Below, in pieces: positions 41,101 through 50,492 of a stretch of DNA of 64,000 bases; within the stretch, counting starts at the first letter, position 1; the number at the start of each line of letters is the position of its first letter. The notes below the pieces were generated by a model. That model was not told the origin of the DNA and did no database searches. It saw only the letters and a list, made by a program, of their open reading frames with translations. The translations under genes and the position numbers were made by a program. The DNA comes from Maribacter spongiicola. GTDB taxonomy: Bacteria; Bacteroidota; Bacteroidia; Flavobacteriales; Flavobacteriaceae. The stretch covers positions 682,001-746,000 of the forward strand of contig NZ_SOAY01000011.1 of the NCBI RefSeq assembly GCF_004364165.1. The letters are read 5' to 3'.

Positions 41101-43026
41101 GGTTATGCCCAATTTTTCTGGAATGATTTAGATAAGGATGTAAAAGATGAATTGGACCAAGGTTTAAAAGCCGCTGGTGAGGTTCTACAATACTTCCCAG
41201 AATCTAAAGAGTATACTTCCATCATAGAAGAATTACAAAAGAAAATAGAAGTTTTTGCAGAAGAAACAAAGTTGTTCGATGCGCTTTTAAGCACAGATAT
41301 TGCCGAATATTTATTTGAAGAGTTAAAATCAGATTCTGAATTTGTTTATAGTGGCTTTGCTATTCAATTAAAAGATGAGTTTTTAAAATTGCTTAAATCT
41401 CAACAGGCAGATTTAAAGTTTAAGAAAAGTGTTGAAGAAGCTCCTAAACTTGCTTCTAAAATTCGTTTGGTAAAACAATGGGTTGGTGCATTTTTAAAAT
41501 CTAAAAAATATATTGAAAACACAATTGACAGTAACAGATATGTAAATGAAATTGTTGGTGCAATTTTATTTAGAGATGAATCTGCATCTAAAATTAAAGC
41601 GGTTTCGCCAAATGAAGTTTTAAAGGACTTAAGAGGGTCCCATGCTACTATTGTTGAAGGAATCTATTCGTTTAATTATCATGATTTTATAGCTAGGTTG
41701 AATTTATTTCTGTCAGATGAAGTTCCTGCTTTTCTAAAATTTAAAAAGACAAAGCTTGAAATCACCGAGAAATTAAAGACCGATTTAAAGTTAGAAGAGT
41801 TTAAGCCAAGAGTGCTTACCTCTTTCGTACGTAATAAATTGATTGATGAAGTTTATCTTCCAATTTTCGGGAATAATTTAGCCAAACAGTTGGGTACAGT
41901 AGGTGCAAACAAACGTACCGATAGAATGGGTATGCTGCTGTTGATATCTCCACCGGGTTACGGTAAAACTACCTTGATGGAATATATAGCTAATAGACTT
42001 GGTTTAATTTTCGTTAAGATTAACGGACCAGCAATTGGTCATGAAGTAACTAATGTTGATCCTGCTTCTGCAAAGAATAGTGCTGCTCGAGAAGAACTTA
42101 AAAAGCTGAATCTTGCTTTTGAAATGGGAAACAACGTAATGCTTTATATTGATGATATTCAACATTGTAATCCGGAGTTTCTACAGAAATTCATTTCCCT
42201 ATCAGATGGTACTCGTAAAATAGAAGGTGTTTATGAAGGTCAGCCAAAAACCTACGATTTACGCGGTAAAAAATTCTGCGTTATTATGGCGGGTAACCCG
42301 TATACGGAAAGCGGAGAGAAATTTCAGATTCCAGATATGTTAGCCAACCGTGCCGATATTTACAATCTTGGTGATATTATAGGTGAGACTGAACATTTGT
42401 TCAGATTAAGTCTTATTGAAAATTCACTTACAGCAAATCCTATTTTACAAGAATTGGCTAGTAAAGAATTTGAAGATGTGTATACTTTGGTAGAACAAAT
42501 TGAGTCTAAATCTGATGAAGGTCAACTTATAGGAAACCATTCTAGTCAAGAAGTGGAAGAATATAAAAAGGTATTGGAGAAGGTATTACGGGTTAGGGAT
42601 GTATTGTTAAAAGTAAATGCTACATACATTAAAAGTGCTGCCATGCAAGATGAATACCGTACGGAGCCTTCTTTCAAACTTCAAGGTTCTTATAGAGATA
42701 TGAATAAATTGGTAGCTCAGATAGTTCCTATAATGAATGAAAAAGAACTAAACACCATGTTACGTTCACATTACGAGAACGAAGCACAAACTTTAACCGG
42801 CTCTGCCGAAGCTAATTTACTAAAGTACAATGAGTTAATAGGTAATCTTTCAACAGAAGAAAATACACGTTGGAGTGCTATTAAAGAACAATTTATAAAA
42901 AATAATAAGCTAAAAGGATTTGGTAATGCTAATGAAATGGCACAAGTGCTTTCTCAAATGATGGAATTTTCTGAAAATTTAGCAGGTATTAAATCTGTTC
43001 TTGAAAAAGGTCTCAATAACGAGTAG
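38137..43026 (+). CDS. Giant AAA+ ATPase with coiled coil (DNA-repair-ATPase/DUF3686 type)
   Basis: A 1629-residue soluble protein. Residues 1-430 are a beta-rich N-terminal region, about 430-850 helical and coiled-coil, and the C-terminal third holds an AAA+ core: Walker A PPGYGKT (G1274-T1278), Walker B LYIDD (1336-1340), and sensor-1 Asn in MAGNP (N1387). It resembles proteins labelled DNA repair ATPase in databases, although nothing here shows a DNA function. Linkage to PspA and flotillin suggests a membrane-remodelling AAA protein. The role is inferred. Confidence 0.85.
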   Translation: MAEESRTDKTEEHILDGGTYDVIKNRLQKQKELLQSKLIELNNDRKTVFGSLETKLIANARINTENNCIARDIVSFGDTCLFGYNVHFGLRTEITIKDVFSSFTFTDNSFKAASLDFLEDETFKTDFTNLYKYYRNTIFSNFAIIGNYLLMVFQLSESPTDIKTFKWLLVDNALKYIDNRSEQEYRFPVQQEFKWQEATRDMQRYGVHPHVSIKDRVFVETIGGDLTIKIEDNTAEGKGILDEPVEYADQTLDDGQYRFGDLGNLLILEIKPFQESPRYFVFNDKMKEVQKIESVKNACILLPDDQGIIFPTGYYLQTGEYHIFDNSIPNVKFQERIVSPNGEDFLYVFYSAAEGLYNLMSYNIISQVIKTPIICNGFTILKNGELCYFKTEQEQTKHHVVQIWQTPYLKGDYVPSQHEDTLLYKIGNKDIVKAMAEVNSLITLLNKNDNYAGLYSDIAKFSKDILDAYYWLPEPDTHQLNEPIEEINKASNAAIDEFEKVVQLRKNAQNQSKLIQKNSEELFSKIKSTSFKSIDEFVALLTRLRFLRGEAISLKEVRYIDVEYLEALEIQIAEQTKKISERCVQFLLNPNALQPYHNALNEKKEFIAKVEKVIEAKEKEEEINKISADLEMLIDIVSNLDIEDTAHSTKIIDDISLIFSTINELKAALKNKRNSLGISEAKAEFAAQLKLIDQSIINYLDMASTPEKCDEYQTKTSIQLEELEGKFTDFEEFIETIIEKREEVYAAFDARKNSLIEKRNKKSSALANASGRILKGVQKKAQSFNSAVEINGYFASDLMINKLRDIIAQLQELDDSGKAEEIETQLKTAREDALRKLKDKLDLYEDGDSVIRLGKHKFGVNKQQLDLTIVFHNNVLNYHLTGTDFYKELNNEAFVKNRHLWDQEYVSETDDIYRAAYLAYKIFTNFTEDDLLPLSEEELLKVVQEQSKNDYSEGYIKGVHDVDASRILRLLVHKHHELDLLTYRPEIRGYAQFFWNDLDKDVKDELDQGLKAAGEVLQYFPESKEYTSIIEELQKKIEVFAEETKLFDALLSTDIAEYLFEELKSDSEFVYSGFAIQLKDEFLKLLKSQQADLKFKKSVEEAPKLASKIRLVKQWVGAFLKSKKYIENTIDSNRYVNEIVGAILFRDESASKIKAVSPNEVLKDLRGSHATIVEGIYSFNYHDFIARLNLFLSDEVPAFLKFKKTKLEITEKLKTDLKLEEFKPRVLTSFVRNKLIDEVYLPIFGNNLAKQLGTVGANKRTDRMGMLLLISPPGYGKTTLMEYIANRLGLIFVKINGPAIGHEVTNVDPASAKNSAAREELKKLNLAFEMGNNVMLYIDDIQHCNPEFLQKFISLSDGTRKIEGVYEGQPKTYDLRGKKFCVIMAGNPYTESGEKFQIPDMLANRADIYNLGDIIGETEHLFRLSLIENSLTANPILQELASKEFEDVYTLVEQIESKSDEGQLIGNHSSQEVEEYKKVLEKVLRVRDVLLKVNATYIKSAAMQDEYRTEPSFKLQGSYRDMNKLVAQIVPIMNEKELNTMLRSHYENEAQTLTGSAEANLLKYNELIGNLSTEENTRWSAIKEQFIKNNKLKGFGNANEMAQVLSQMMEFSENLAGIKSVLEKGLNNE

Positions 43027-43093
43027 CTATCAACAAGCGGTTATTTTTTTCTTTTATTACTGAATTTCAAGCTTTCACGTCAAAATAAAGATG

Positions 43094-43101
43094 TAGTTTT
43101 G
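43094..43101 (+). promoter_or_regulatory. -7 element of the DnaJ-KTSC gene
   Basis: TAGTTTTG matches TAnnTTTG and lies 22 nt before the start at 43123. No clear -33 is seen. It suggests a secondary unit beginning within the module. Confidence 0.5.
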
Positions 43102-43122
43102 CACCCGCAAAAAAGCTGTATT

Positions 43123-43569
43123 ATGAAGCGCATTAATGAATACAAGAAACTCTTCGGGGTTGAAAAAGAGATTGAACTTAAAGCACTTAAGTCCACGTAT
43201 AGAGGTTTAGTAAAAGAATGGCACCCAGACAAGTTTCAAGAAGGTGATGAAAAAAGAGAAGAAGCTGAAGTTCAAAGTCGTCGTATTATTGACGGATACC
43301 ACTTCCTAGTAAGTATCGCTCCTGAAACTAAAGAGGCTAACAAAGAGATGTACAACGAATCTATTAACTCTGGTGTTGCCGATTTTCAGCATAATGGTTT
43401 GGTATTAGAAGTTACTTTTGTTGATGGTGCTACGTATGAGTATTTCGGCGTAACAAAGCCTATTTTTCAGAAAATGATCAATTCTAACAAATTGAACAGA
43501 TTTGCGAAAAGAAGTATTTTTCCAAATTATTTGTACAGAAAATCGAAACGTGACCTTCAAGAGGCATAA
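43123..43569 (+). CDS. J-domain protein with C-terminal KTSC domain
   Basis: A 148-residue protein: an N-terminal J-domain (1-68) with HPD at 34-36 and a C-terminal KTSC domain (about 85-140; VTFVDGATYEYFGVTKPIF). J-domains recruit DnaK-type Hsp70 chaperones; the KTSC domain is RNA-binding-like, found in lysyl-tRNA synthetase relatives. The start at 43123 (MKRINEYKKL) follows a -7 element; the extra ATG at 43099 would lie inside the promoter. The DEAD-box gene follows 31 bp later. Confidence 0.88.
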   Translation: MKRINEYKKLFGVEKEIELKALKSTYRGLVKEWHPDKFQEGDEKREEAEVQSRRIIDGYHFLVSIAPETKEANKEMYNESINSGVADFQHNGLVLEVTFVDGATYEYFGVTKPIFQKMINSNKLNRFAKRSIFPNYLYRKSKRDLQEA

Positions 43570-43600
43570 TCATATATAAATTAATGGTTATTAAAGACGC

Positions 43601-44902
43601 ATGAAAAATCAAGAAGAGATTTTATCAAAATTGAATATTGATGCGTTAAATCCGATGCAAGAGAGCGCGTTAGATGCTATCTCGTCATCAAATAATACCA
43701 TATTACTTTCCCCGACCGGTACAGGAAAAACATTAGCTTTTCTTTTACCGGTTTTAGATTTTTTAGACCATGACAATCCTGAAGTTCAGGTATTGATTCT
43801 AGTTCCTTCTCGCGAATTGGCTATTCAGATAGAACAAGTTATTCGGAATATGGGTACTGGTTTTAAGGTAAATGCCATTTATGGTGGTAGGGCGATGTCT
43901 AAAGACAAGATAGAACTCAAACATACACCTGCGATTTTAATTGGTACTCCTGGTAGAATTCTAGACCATTTTATGGCAGACCGTTTTACTAAGGACCATA
44001 TTAAAACATTGGTTCTTGACGAATTCGATAAGTCTTTAGAAGTCGGCTTTGAAGAGGAGATGAGTGAAATTCTAGCGGAATTACCAAATCTTAAAAAACG
44101 TATTCTAACTTCTGCGACTGAAGGTGTTAAGATTCCGAAGTTCGTGGGTATGGAAAATCCGAAGCGTGTCAACTTTTTAAATAAAGTTACGCCGTCACAA
44201 CTTACGATTAGCACTGTTATTTCTGAAGATAAAGACAAGTTGAAATCACTTGTACAATTATTGAAATATATAGGTGAAGAACCTGGTATTATCTTTTGTA
44301 ATTTTAAGGATAGTATTGATAGTGTTAGTGATTATTTAAGTCAGAAACGCATTCAGCACGAGTGCTTTTCTGGTGGTATGGAACAGAAAGACCGAGAGCG
44401 TGCTTTAATCAAATTTAGAAATGGTAGTAGTCGTATTTTAGTTGCTACAGATTTAGCTGCTAGGGGAATTGATATTCCCGAATTAAATTTCATCATTCAT
44501 TACGAATTACCACACCGTACTGAAGAGTTTACCCATCGTAATGGTAGAACCGCTCGTGTAAATGAAGCAGGAACAGCCTATGTTTTACAGTGGGATCAAG
44601 AATCTTTACCTCCTTTTATAAAGAAGTCTAAACCTATAAACATCGGTAAAACAAATACCTTAGGAGATCCTCTTTGGGAAACCTTATTTATTTCTGGCGG
44701 AAGAAAAGATAAGATATCTAAAGGTGATATTGCGGGACTTTTCTTTAAGCAAGGCGGATTAATAAAAGAACAGTTAGGTGCTATTGAACTAAAGCAAGAT
44801 TGTGCTTTTGTATCAGTGCCTAAAAGTAAATCAGACAAGCTTGTAAGCGAATTAAACAACTCCCGATTAAAAAAGAAAAAAGTGCGTATTACCGTACTTT
44901 AA
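43601..44902 (+). CDS. DEAD-box RNA helicase with DEFD motif
   Basis: A 433-residue helicase. The Q motif (NPMQ, Q20), motif I PTGTGKT (38-44), motif Ib TPGR, motif III SAT (171-173) and motif VI HRNGRTAR are normal, but motif II reads D140-E-F-D143 instead of DEAD. The Phe replaces Ala next to the catalytic Glu; the change leaves the two metal/ATP-binding acidic residues. A basic C-terminal tail (about 370-433) may bind RNA. It shares the unit with the DnaJ-KTSC gene. Confidence 0.88.
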   Translation: MKNQEEILSKLNIDALNPMQESALDAISSSNNTILLSPTGTGKTLAFLLPVLDFLDHDNPEVQVLILVPSRELAIQIEQVIRNMGTGFKVNAIYGGRAMSKDKIELKHTPAILIGTPGRILDHFMADRFTKDHIKTLVLDEFDKSLEVGFEEEMSEILAELPNLKKRILTSATEGVKIPKFVGMENPKRVNFLNKVTPSQLTISTVISEDKDKLKSLVQLLKYIGEEPGIIFCNFKDSIDSVSDYLSQKRIQHECFSGGMEQKDRERALIKFRNGSSRILVATDLAARGIDIPELNFIIHYELPHRTEEFTHRNGRTARVNEAGTAYVLQWDQESLPPFIKKSKPINIGKTNTLGDPLWETLFISGGRKDKISKGDIAGLFFKQGGLIKEQLGAIELKQDCAFVSVPKSKSDKLVSELNNSRLKKKKVRITVL

Positions 44903-44912
44903 TCATAGTTAG

Positions 44913-44920
44913 TATTTTTG
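44913..44920 (+). promoter_or_regulatory. -7 element upstream of the zinc-ribbon SDR gene
   Basis: TATTTTTG matches TAnnTTTG, 17 nt before the ATG at 44937. No clear -33 is seen. Confidence 0.45.
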
Positions 44921-44936
44921 CCCTTTTTAAGGTAGT

Positions 44937-46490
44937 ATGATGAAGGATAAACAACAAGAGAACGAAACTGAAATCGATTTAACCGAGATTGAAAGTTGTA
45001 TTGAAATTTTAAATCGTTTGGTAACCGATACCAATCAAATATTTGAAATTCCTGAAGATAGAAGAATTGCCTTAATTAAAGTTGCTGGTCAGTTATCTCG
45101 CCCAAACAAGCAAGAGTTTGCTAAACGGGTTAAAGATGCCAAACGTAACGAAAAAAGAAAGCAAGCTGTTCGCGATAAGCATGCTCGTAAAGAAACTGGA
45201 ATTCGTAGTGCTCGTGAAGCTCATGTATTTGTTGCTCCAAAATTACTACCTGCAGCTGAGCTGGCAAGTAAAGATTTACCAGAACTAACAACTCCTCGTA
45301 ATTGCTACGTTTGTAAAGCGGAATTTACCAAGCTTCATCACTTCTACGATACTATGTGTACCGACTGTGGTGATTTCAATTATGCGAAAAGATTTCAAAA
45401 TGCCAATGTAAAAGGTCAAGTTGCGGTGATTACCGGATCTCGTTTGAAAATTGGTTATCATATAACGCTAATGTTGCTGCGTGGTGGAGCAACGGTGATT
45501 GCAACCACACGTTTTCCTGTAGATTCTGCACTTCGCTTTTCTAAAGAAGAAGATTTTATGGAGTGGGGGCACCGACTTAAAATTCACGGTTTAGATTTAA
45601 GACATATACCTAGTGTTGAGATTTTTTGCAATTTTATTGAGCAGCAATACGATAAATTAGATATTCTTATTAATAATGCTGCACAAACTGTTCGAAGGCC
45701 TGCAGGTTTCTACCATCACTTAATGGAGAATGAAGAGCGCGAGTTTTCTTCATTGCCGAAATTTGCTCAAATGGTTTTAAGTGATCATGAAAGTTGTTTA
45801 GATCAATTAAAATCGTTCAGTAGCAAAGCTTCTCCGAATCAAAATATGCCAGTTACTTGGCACGGTCCAGAACCTGGTATTGGTTTACGAGCTTCTGCAA
45901 AGCTATCTCAAATACCTTATAGTTTTGATAATGCTTTGGTTGCGCAAGAAGTTTTTCCTACGGGAGAATTAGATGCCGATTTACAACAGGTAGATTTACG
46001 TAAAACCAATAGCTGGCGCTTAAAGCTAGGTGAGATAGAAACTACTGAAATGATTGAAGTTCAGTTGGTAAATTCTGTTGCTCCCTTTGTACTTTGTAAT
46101 CGTTTGGCTGAGTTGATGAAGAAAGAGAATACAGGTCAAAAGCATATTATTAACGTTACCGCGATGGAAGGCAAATTCCACCGTTTCTTCAAAGAATCGC
46201 GTCATCCACATACCAATATGGCGAAAGCTGCTTTGAATATGTTGACACATACGGCTGCAGGAGAATTGGCGAAAGACGGAATTTTCATGAATGCTGTCGA
46301 TACAGGTTGGGTAACAGATGAAGACCCTGCAGAATTGGCAAAAAAGAAACAAGAAGTTCACGATTTTCAGCCTCCTTTAGATATTGTTGATGGTGCTGCT
46401 AGGGTAATGGATCCGTTATTTGACGGTATTAATACTGGAAAACATTGGTCTGGTAAATTTTTAAAGGATTACTTCCCAATTGATTGGTAA
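44937..46490 (+). CDS. Zinc-ribbon-containing SDR-fold protein with altered active site
   Basis: A 517-residue protein of unusual build. Residues 1-120 form a helical basic region, followed by two CxxC pairs (C123/C126 and C141/C144) that should bind zinc, and an SDR Rossmann domain (160-510). The dinucleotide motif T166-G-S-R-L-K-I-G has Lys in place of the middle Gly. NNAAQ (246-250) is intact, but the catalytic Tyr of YxxxK is Thr426 (T-N-M-A-K430). A pseudo-enzyme or a very different dehydrogenase is likely. A Met at 44940 is an equal start. Confidence 0.82.
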   Translation: MMKDKQQENETEIDLTEIESCIEILNRLVTDTNQIFEIPEDRRIALIKVAGQLSRPNKQEFAKRVKDAKRNEKRKQAVRDKHARKETGIRSAREAHVFVAPKLLPAAELASKDLPELTTPRNCYVCKAEFTKLHHFYDTMCTDCGDFNYAKRFQNANVKGQVAVITGSRLKIGYHITLMLLRGGATVIATTRFPVDSALRFSKEEDFMEWGHRLKIHGLDLRHIPSVEIFCNFIEQQYDKLDILINNAAQTVRRPAGFYHHLMENEEREFSSLPKFAQMVLSDHESCLDQLKSFSSKASPNQNMPVTWHGPEPGIGLRASAKLSQIPYSFDNALVAQEVFPTGELDADLQQVDLRKTNSWRLKLGEIETTEMIEVQLVNSVAPFVLCNRLAELMKKENTGQKHIINVTAMEGKFHRFFKESRHPHTNMAKAALNMLTHTAAGELAKDGIFMNAVDTGWVTDEDPAELAKKKQEVHDFQPPLDIVDGAARVMDPLFDGINTGKHWSGKFLKDYFPIDW

Positions 46491-46527
46491 AAAAATACTT
46501 TCATTTTTGTGAAAAACGCGTCTTTAA

Positions 46528-47463
46528 ATGAGTAAAAGAAATAATAGCTACCTTTATATAGTCATTTTTTTATGTTCCATTATGGGTAACAGTCAAGACA
46601 ACTTGAATAAAATCAAGAATGAAATACTAGCCTCAGATTTTAATATTCCTTATAGCTGTAAAATAGAAATTTGCGAATTAATTCAGCCAACTGTAGGTGT
46701 TAAAACAATAGCCAAAGATGATAAGGAAATTAATATAGGCTTATCAAAGATTGGAGGTAAACCCGATTTACCGAGTAACTTTGATTGGCCCAAAATGGAC
46801 AATGAGTTCCTTACTTTTTGTGCTCAATATAACCTAGAGGAAATCAATATCTATGATGTTTCTAACGGATTACCGCCTAGCGGAATAATTTATGTTTTTA
46901 TCTATATTGACAAAGAATGGTTAGGCTTCTTAAATAAGAAAAATTCATATAAAGTTATTTTTCAAGAAAACTCAGATAATTTAATTAGAACAGAATTTCC
47001 TATTAGTTACTTCAGTGAAGGAATTTTTGAACCTTATAAGATTGAATATTTTGAATCTTATACCATGCCTGATGATGAGAGCATTATCTTGAAAAATTTT
47101 CAAGACAGTTATGAAGATTTTCATAATTTCTATCATTCAACTTATGAATATATAGAACATTTAACTGAGTTAGATGTAGATGATTTTAATCAAGTTTTAG
47201 GGTATGACCGCTCTATTCAATCAACTGTGATGTTTGATTTTGCCGAAAGGGAATTAGAAATTTCTTCGCTAAGTGAATGGAAATTAAAACAAACTGAAAT
47301 TTTGGAATTATCGAAAAAATATAAATTACTTCTTCAACTTGAAACAGACGGCAACAGCTTAGATAGGTTTGGAGGCAGTTCAACTATATATTTTGGAATT
47401 GAGCCTGAAGATTTAAAAAAGAAGAATTTCGATAACGTTATTATGGCTTTTCAGGGTACTTGA
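46528..47463 (+). CDS. DUF1963 (YwqG-like) protein with signal peptide
   Basis: A 311-residue protein with a short signal sequence (residues 7-22, cleavage near GNSQ). The mature part matches DUF1963: GGKPDLPSNFDWP, then FCAQYNLEEI, and the closing FGGSSTIYFGIEPEDL. YwqG-type proteins are common, often in secretion or toxin loci, and of unknown function. The exported form seen here is less common than the cytoplasmic one. No operon partner is evident. Confidence 0.8.
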   Translation: MSKRNNSYLYIVIFLCSIMGNSQDNLNKIKNEILASDFNIPYSCKIEICELIQPTVGVKTIAKDDKEINIGLSKIGGKPDLPSNFDWPKMDNEFLTFCAQYNLEEINIYDVSNGLPPSGIIYVFIYIDKEWLGFLNKKNSYKVIFQENSDNLIRTEFPISYFSEGIFEPYKIEYFESYTMPDDESIILKNFQDSYEDFHNFYHSTYEYIEHLTELDVDDFNQVLGYDRSIQSTVMFDFAERELEISSLSEWKLKQTEILELSKKYKLLLQLETDGNSLDRFGGSSTIYFGIEPEDLKKKNFDNVIMAFQGT

Positions 47464-47490
47464 TATCAATATTTAAATAATATTGCTTTA

Positions 47491-47498
47491 TAACTTTG
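47491..47498 (+). promoter_or_regulatory. -7 element upstream of the MORN/DUF2490 operon
   Basis: TAACTTTG matches TAnnTTTG; it would give a leader of about 170 nt before the ATG at 47676 (or about 115 nt for an ATG at 47619). Confidence 0.4.
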
Positions 47499-47675
47499 AT
47501 ACCAATTAATAACTTAAGTCTTTTATCAAATGCATTTTCTTAATATTATTGAAACTTACGTAATTTTTACAGCTTTTATTACTTCATTCTCAATTGTTTA
47601 GAAACCTTTAATAAATAGTTGAAATTTCTACGTTTCATATTTACTAGTCTGAATCTATTTTCGTTTTTTTGCGGG

Positions 47676-49634
47676 ATGATTAGGCTAACTATCAAAGTAT
47701 TACTACAATTTCTTGCATTTATAGTTGTCGGAATTTCTATTCCGATGAATGCTCAAGAAACACAAACGTACAACGGACCTCTACAAATAGGTAAGTATAA
47801 CGGCAAGGCAACATATTCATATAAACTGATTGACAACGACACTGTACTTCATGGCGATTTTACGGTACTGCGTTCAAATCTTCAAGAACTTTTAGAGAAG
47901 CAAGATTATTCCTTTCAATTTAAAGGTGCTTTCGTTGACGGTACCGCAAATGGACCTTGGAAATTTCAATTCGGAGAATTCAATTCTAAAAGTCAGTCAG
48001 AGGTCATAGATTACCAATACCGTGTTCTAGTTAGCGGAATTCAGAAATCTGCCGCTGGAAAAATCCAAATGGGTAAACCCAATGGTAAATGGACCATTTT
48101 AGAAGAACAAATTGAAAATTCTGAAATATCTAGCACCCTATTTAAAAGTGTAATAACTTTTGATAACGGCGTGCCACAACAGAACTTTAGTATTAATAAT
48201 GAAAACTATACGCTGGTTGGCAGGTTTTTACGAGATGGCTTAGCTCATGACGAATGGTCGTTGTTTCCTGCTAACGGAATGGACCAATCTGAAAGCTGGT
48301 ATTTTAAAGATGGTATTCTTCAATCTATTAGAGTTGATGATGATAATGACCATAAAACTATAAAAGCATACCAAGCATATAATGGTGAAACTAAGGTGAT
48401 CAATCTTGATGCTGGATATATTAAAGCTTTAGAAATTCAATTTTCTCAAGTAGATGTTGATATACTTCACCATAACAGTTTGCCTGAACTTCTAAAACAA
48501 AATGCTGCACGTTACCAAGAAGTAGACGGCATTCTATCTGAACTGGGTAAGTCAGAATTTCTTCCAGAATTTAAAGTTAAGGTACCTTATTACCCCTTAG
48601 ATTCTTTAGAAGTTCGAAAGGTTGATAGCATCGTATCCTATTATAAAAAAGCAAATGAATTAAGTGAATCTATACTACACAATTCGCAATTGAATATTCT
48701 AAGATTATCTGATACCAATACAGCATATCAATATAATACAGTGCTTCAGTTAAAGGAAAATTATCTTAAACCGATTCAAGAAATAGTAAGTTATGATTCT
48801 TTGGGTATCCTAGAATATACATCGCAAGAGCAACTGGTCAATCACGTTTTTGCAAATGGAATGCCAAAATCTGAAATGGATATAGAGATGCAAGTTGATA
48901 GTGTTTCTTCATCCAAATCATATACTATTCCAACAACTTCCTTAACTAAGTCTTCAAATTCAAATATCGAAAATATTGAAGCTGTTGCTAAAATGGGTTA
49001 TGACGGTATTCTAGCAATTGCCAATGAAGTAAAAGAAACGCTGGCTCAAGAAAAACGACAGAATGAGTTGGCGAGTTTAGAAGAGGAAATCATATTGCAA
49101 AACGATTCACTTGTCTCTTTTATTGAAGCCACAAAAGATAGTATTCCATTAAAATATGCCAATTCCTTACAACAAATTAAATCATTTGCAAACACAACGC
49201 TAAACGATTACTCAAAAGTGAAATCTGCTCAAAACAGATTAACTGCAGCTAGAAGCACCGTTAAATGTCTTGAAAATTTAAACGATTTATCAAGTACAGT
49301 TTCACAAATGCCGGCATACCAAACCACTATAGAAGAAAGTTATACTGACAGAATTTGGAATCCGTTTATGGCAACATTGATGGATGAGGATATTAAAAAG
49401 AGAATAACAGCAGCCTATTCTAAAATTTTAGAACCTTACTTCATAACAGAAATCGAAAAACACTTATCGTGTGAAACCATTAAAGATCTAAACAACACTA
49501 TTACCGCTACGTATATAAAGGTGCTAGAACTAAAAGATCAAGACACCAAAAAACTGGAACGGAAGCTTAAGAAAGAAAAAGACCCCATTGCCATATTAGA
49601 ATTGTTGAATGTACAAAACACTACAAAGGAATAG
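47676..49634 (+). CDS. Exported coiled-coil protein with MORN-like N-terminal repeats
   Basis: A 652-residue protein with a signal peptide (start MIRLTIKVLLQF, cleavage after MNAQ, about residue 24). The alternative ATG at 47619 adds 19 hydrophobic residues in front. Residues about 27-200 contain degenerate MORN-like units (GKYNGKATYSY, GTANGPWKFQF, GKPNGKWTIL); the remaining two thirds are helical and Glu/Lys-rich. It is first in an operon with DUF2490 and another MORN protein. I recognise no enzyme; a structural envelope role is inferred. Confidence 0.65.
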   Translation: MIRLTIKVLLQFLAFIVVGISIPMNAQETQTYNGPLQIGKYNGKATYSYKLIDNDTVLHGDFTVLRSNLQELLEKQDYSFQFKGAFVDGTANGPWKFQFGEFNSKSQSEVIDYQYRVLVSGIQKSAAGKIQMGKPNGKWTILEEQIENSEISSTLFKSVITFDNGVPQQNFSINNENYTLVGRFLRDGLAHDEWSLFPANGMDQSESWYFKDGILQSIRVDDDNDHKTIKAYQAYNGETKVINLDAGYIKALEIQFSQVDVDILHHNSLPELLKQNAARYQEVDGILSELGKSEFLPEFKVKVPYYPLDSLEVRKVDSIVSYYKKANELSESILHNSQLNILRLSDTNTAYQYNTVLQLKENYLKPIQEIVSYDSLGILEYTSQEQLVNHVFANGMPKSEMDIEMQVDSVSSSKSYTIPTTSLTKSSNSNIENIEAVAKMGYDGILAIANEVKETLAQEKRQNELASLEEEIILQNDSLVSFIEATKDSIPLKYANSLQQIKSFANTTLNDYSKVKSAQNRLTAARSTVKCLENLNDLSSTVSQMPAYQTTIEESYTDRIWNPFMATLMDEDIKKRITAAYSKILEPYFITEIEKHLSCETIKDLNNTITATYIKVLELKDQDTKKLERKLKKEKDPIAILELLNVQNTTKE

Positions 49635-49637
49635 CCT

Positions 49638-50471
49638 ATGAAAACGTTTCGTACATATATAACTAATTTAGTGTTCTTTGTCTTGTTTGCAGTTGTTTTT
49701 CAAGGATTAGCACAAGAAAAAGAACCAGTAGAATTACCAGAATATTCGAAATATAAAGATTTAGGTACCAAAACCTGGATCAATACTTACGGGAATATTA
49801 GAATAGGCAAACGCTTATTTTGGGATGCACAAACACACCTTAGATTAGAGGAAACAGAGGCTACTCCGTTTTTTGGGCAAGTAGCACAAGTATATAACAG
49901 ACATGCTATTGGGTATATACACTCCAAGTATTTTAATGTAAGATTAGGCGGAGTGTTACGTTTAAACTTCAATACAGACGAAGCTTCTACAGATCGTAAT
50001 TTAGTACCTGAATGGCGTATTTGGCACCAGTATCAATTTGCACAGTCATTGGCAAGTATGATGATTTATCACCGTATTCGTATTGAACATCGTTGGACAC
50101 AAAGTTTTGTGGAGAATAGTGAATATATATTTAGAAACCGATGGAGGTATATGTTCAGAATGAAAATTCCTTTGAACGATCACAAGTTAAAACCTAAGAC
50201 ATTGTACATTGCACCAGAGGCTGAATTAATCATGCAAAGTGGTAAAGCCGTTGTCGCTAGCCCTATGGAAGATTTACGATTAACAACAACCTTAGGTTAT
50301 ATTCTTACACCAAGATTAACTGTTGCAGCAGGCGCCATGTATTCTCAGGGTCAAGATTTAAAAAATGGCGGTTATTACAAGCAAAGTTGGGCAATGCGTT
50401 TTCACGTATATTACTCACCAGATTTTAGAAAGGTAAAAAACAAACTTCCAGAAATTCATTTAACGGACTAG
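49638..50471 (+). CDS. DUF2490 outer-membrane beta-barrel-like protein
   Basis: A 277-residue protein with a signal peptide (cleavage after GLAQ, residue 25). The rest consists of amphipathic strands with many Tyr, Trp and Arg, as in DUF2490, a family of predicted outer-membrane barrels of unknown function. It starts 3 bp after the upstream gene and lies 21 bp before the next, so the three form one operon. Confidence 0.82.
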   Translation: MKTFRTYITNLVFFVLFAVVFQGLAQEKEPVELPEYSKYKDLGTKTWINTYGNIRIGKRLFWDAQTHLRLEETEATPFFGQVAQVYNRHAIGYIHSKYFNVRLGGVLRLNFNTDEASTDRNLVPEWRIWHQYQFAQSLASMMIYHRIRIEHRWTQSFVENSEYIFRNRWRYMFRMKIPLNDHKLKPKTLYIAPEAELIMQSGKAVVASPMEDLRLTTTLGYILTPRLTVAAGAMYSQGQDLKNGGYYKQSWAMRFHVYYSPDFRKVKNKLPEIHLTD

Positions 50472-50492
50472 AGGTTTTTCAATTAGAAAAGG

